Shown piece by piece: positions 63,001 through 64,000 of a DNA stretch of 64,000 nt. The DNA is taken from assembly GCA_905182985.1 (NCBI GenBank), contig CAJJDN010000113.1:314479-378478 (forward strand). Reading direction: 5' to 3'. The notes beneath the pieces were generated by a model that did no database searches, was not told the origin of the DNA, and saw only the letters and a list, made by a program, of their open reading frames with translations. This DNA comes from Paramecium sonneborni (lineage: Eukaryota; Ciliophora; Oligohymenophorea; Peniculida; Parameciidae). The translations under genes were made by a program, and so were the position numbers. Position 1 is the stretch's first letter. Every line of letters starts with the position of its first letter.

Positions 63001-63738
63001 ACTCCATTATTTTGTTTATGTATCAAAATAATGATCACCCCATAATTTTTCAGCTAATCTTATATGTTCTATATTAAATTTCTTTTCATAAAATTATGCA
63101 AATTATAAACAATTAAAACCCCATTGTTATTTTGCAGATCCAAATATTACTTAACCATCAGCAGGACTTAATATTTTATCTTATTAATAAAGCTATATAA
63201 TTTAAGTGATTCTTTCTATTTAATTATGTAAAGTTAAATATATTTATTCTCCGCTAAGATTTTATTTTAAAAATGCTTTATCCATTTTATTTATTAAGAA
63301 TACCATAGGATTTTATTCTTTTAAAAATGTTCTAATTATTGTTTCAAGTTCATGATTTATATATTAGCCAAAATTAATTATAATAATAGCTCCATCTGAT
63401 AATCTTGATAAACCTTCTGTCTATTTATTATATTTATTTGTAGATTTCATTAAATTTATTAAATAACCCTCTTCTTCTCCATTATTATTATTCTTTTTTT
63501 TATAATATATGTTTTTAATATTACATTAAGATTATAATTCTTAAACAAATTCTTATTCATTATCAATATGCTATTTATCTGCATGATTTGATATTCCCCA
63601 TTTTTAAATTAAATTATTATATAAGTATCTCTATCCATTATCAAAAAAACCGGAGATAGAAATATGTCTGATTTAATTCTAAGTTCTCTATGCCTTATTC
63701 ATACTCTTCTAGAATTTAGAGCTTTAAGTGTTAATCAT
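60012..63738 (-). CDS. eEF2-like protein lacking GTPase and diphthamide motifs
   Basis: With the duplicated 1,168 bases and two introns (26 and 25 nt, the second a TA repeat) removed, the frame is exactly 836 codons, close to eEF2 (~850). It aligns with eEF2 from the N-terminus (QIRHISISGFFDNGQ where eEF2 has the HVDHGKST loop) to the C-terminus (EEGVRGM, QIIPAARKL, KPRLQEPVFSVEI, then a DHW...DP block). The G4 motif NKMD is kept. G1 is GFFDNGQRY, G3 is MKSTN in place of DxPGH, and the diphthamide His position is Tyr (GNIYKEPYQ). It therefore probably cannot bind GTP normally or be diphthamide-modified: a pseudo-translocase or specialised ribosome factor (inference). Confidence 0.88.
61214..63548. 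repeat. 1,167-bp exact tandem duplication joined by one N (assembly artefact)
   Basis: Bases 61214-62380 recur at 62382-63548, offset 1,168, separated by a single N at 62381. Same build as the duplication at 30844-33160. Removing one copy restores the eEF2-like frame exactly. Confidence 0.93.
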
Positions 63739-64000
63739 TTATAAATTGTTTATGTTTTTAATTATTATGTGTTTTGTCTTATAAATAATTGTAAAAATAC
63801 GATAATATATGATAAAATCTTAAAATATATTAAAATCATAGTATATATTTTATTTAATTATTGAAAATGTTATTTTACACTACTCGATAAGTACATAAGT
63901 ACATAGTACTATGGTTGTGTTTGATAAATAAAAATGAGAAAAGCGTGAGCCCTCTGTCCCCAAATGGTGATTGGCAATTGGCCCACAAGTCGGTTTAATT
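63739..64000. other. upstream region of the eEF2-like gene with GC-rich last 60 bases
   Basis: AT-rich up to about 63935, with a short direct repeat AAGTACAT at about 63888-63905. The last ~60 bases are about half G+C, far above the local mean, with no ORF that I can support. No Paramecium telomere repeat (G4T2/G3T3) is seen. Confidence 0.5.

Overview
The window is a piece of a ciliate macronuclear genome, almost certainly Paramecium (P. aurelia complex likely). TAA and TAG are used as glutamine codons throughout and TGA is the only stop. The DNA is about three quarters A+T, genes are packed tens to a few hundred bases apart, and coding frames are cut by tiny introns (mostly 21-34 nt, GTA...TAG). 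Standard-code translation shatters almost every real gene, so I re-read both strands with the ciliate code. For many genes, removing the introns I identified leaves an exact multiple of three from ATG to TGA.

Left third (1-22 kb): a transmembrane RING-H2 ligase; zeta-class GST/maleylacetoacetate isomerase; a cyclic-nucleotide-binding K+ channel with a zinc knuckle; TVP23; a 43-aa membrane protein; an ANP32-like LRR protein; a CCCH-finger RNA-binding protein; two small genes; CCDC61/VFL3; a DUSP + ubiquitin-like protein; tRNA-Lys(UUU); a choline/ethanolamine phosphotransferase; the splicing factor SF3A3; arginase; a divergent histone H3; and a coiled-coil protein.

Middle (22-47 kb): a protein with five RING-like zinc units; a decayed gene of a secreted repeat family; a giant P4-ATPase/guanylyl cyclase fusion; a conserved hypothetical; a DGAT2-family acyltransferase; the U-box E4 ligase UBE4/Ufd2; a calpain with a likely lipidated N-terminus; a small basic protein; an EF-hand protein; and DPAGT1/ALG7.

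Right third (47-64 kb): a small membrane protein with an in-frame TGA inside a long hairpin; a MORN protein; a coiled-coil protein; a histidine phosphatase; a disrupted gene; a hidden 71-aa ORF; RanBP1; a long coiled-coil protein; and an eEF2-like protein that has lost its GTPase motifs and its diphthamide histidine.

Genes are mostly unrelated housekeeping and signalling genes with no operon logic. Several themes recur: ubiquitin ligation (RING-H2, UBE4, multi-RING), Ca2+/cyclic-nucleotide signalling and cilia (K+ channel, guanylyl cyclase, calpain, EF-hand, VFL3, MORN), and ER lipid/glycan synthesis (CHPT/EPT, DGAT2, DPAGT1). Two ~1.16-kb exact tandem duplications, each joined by a single N (positions 32002 and 62381), are almost certainly assembly artefacts. 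They break the guanylyl cyclase and the eEF2-like gene.
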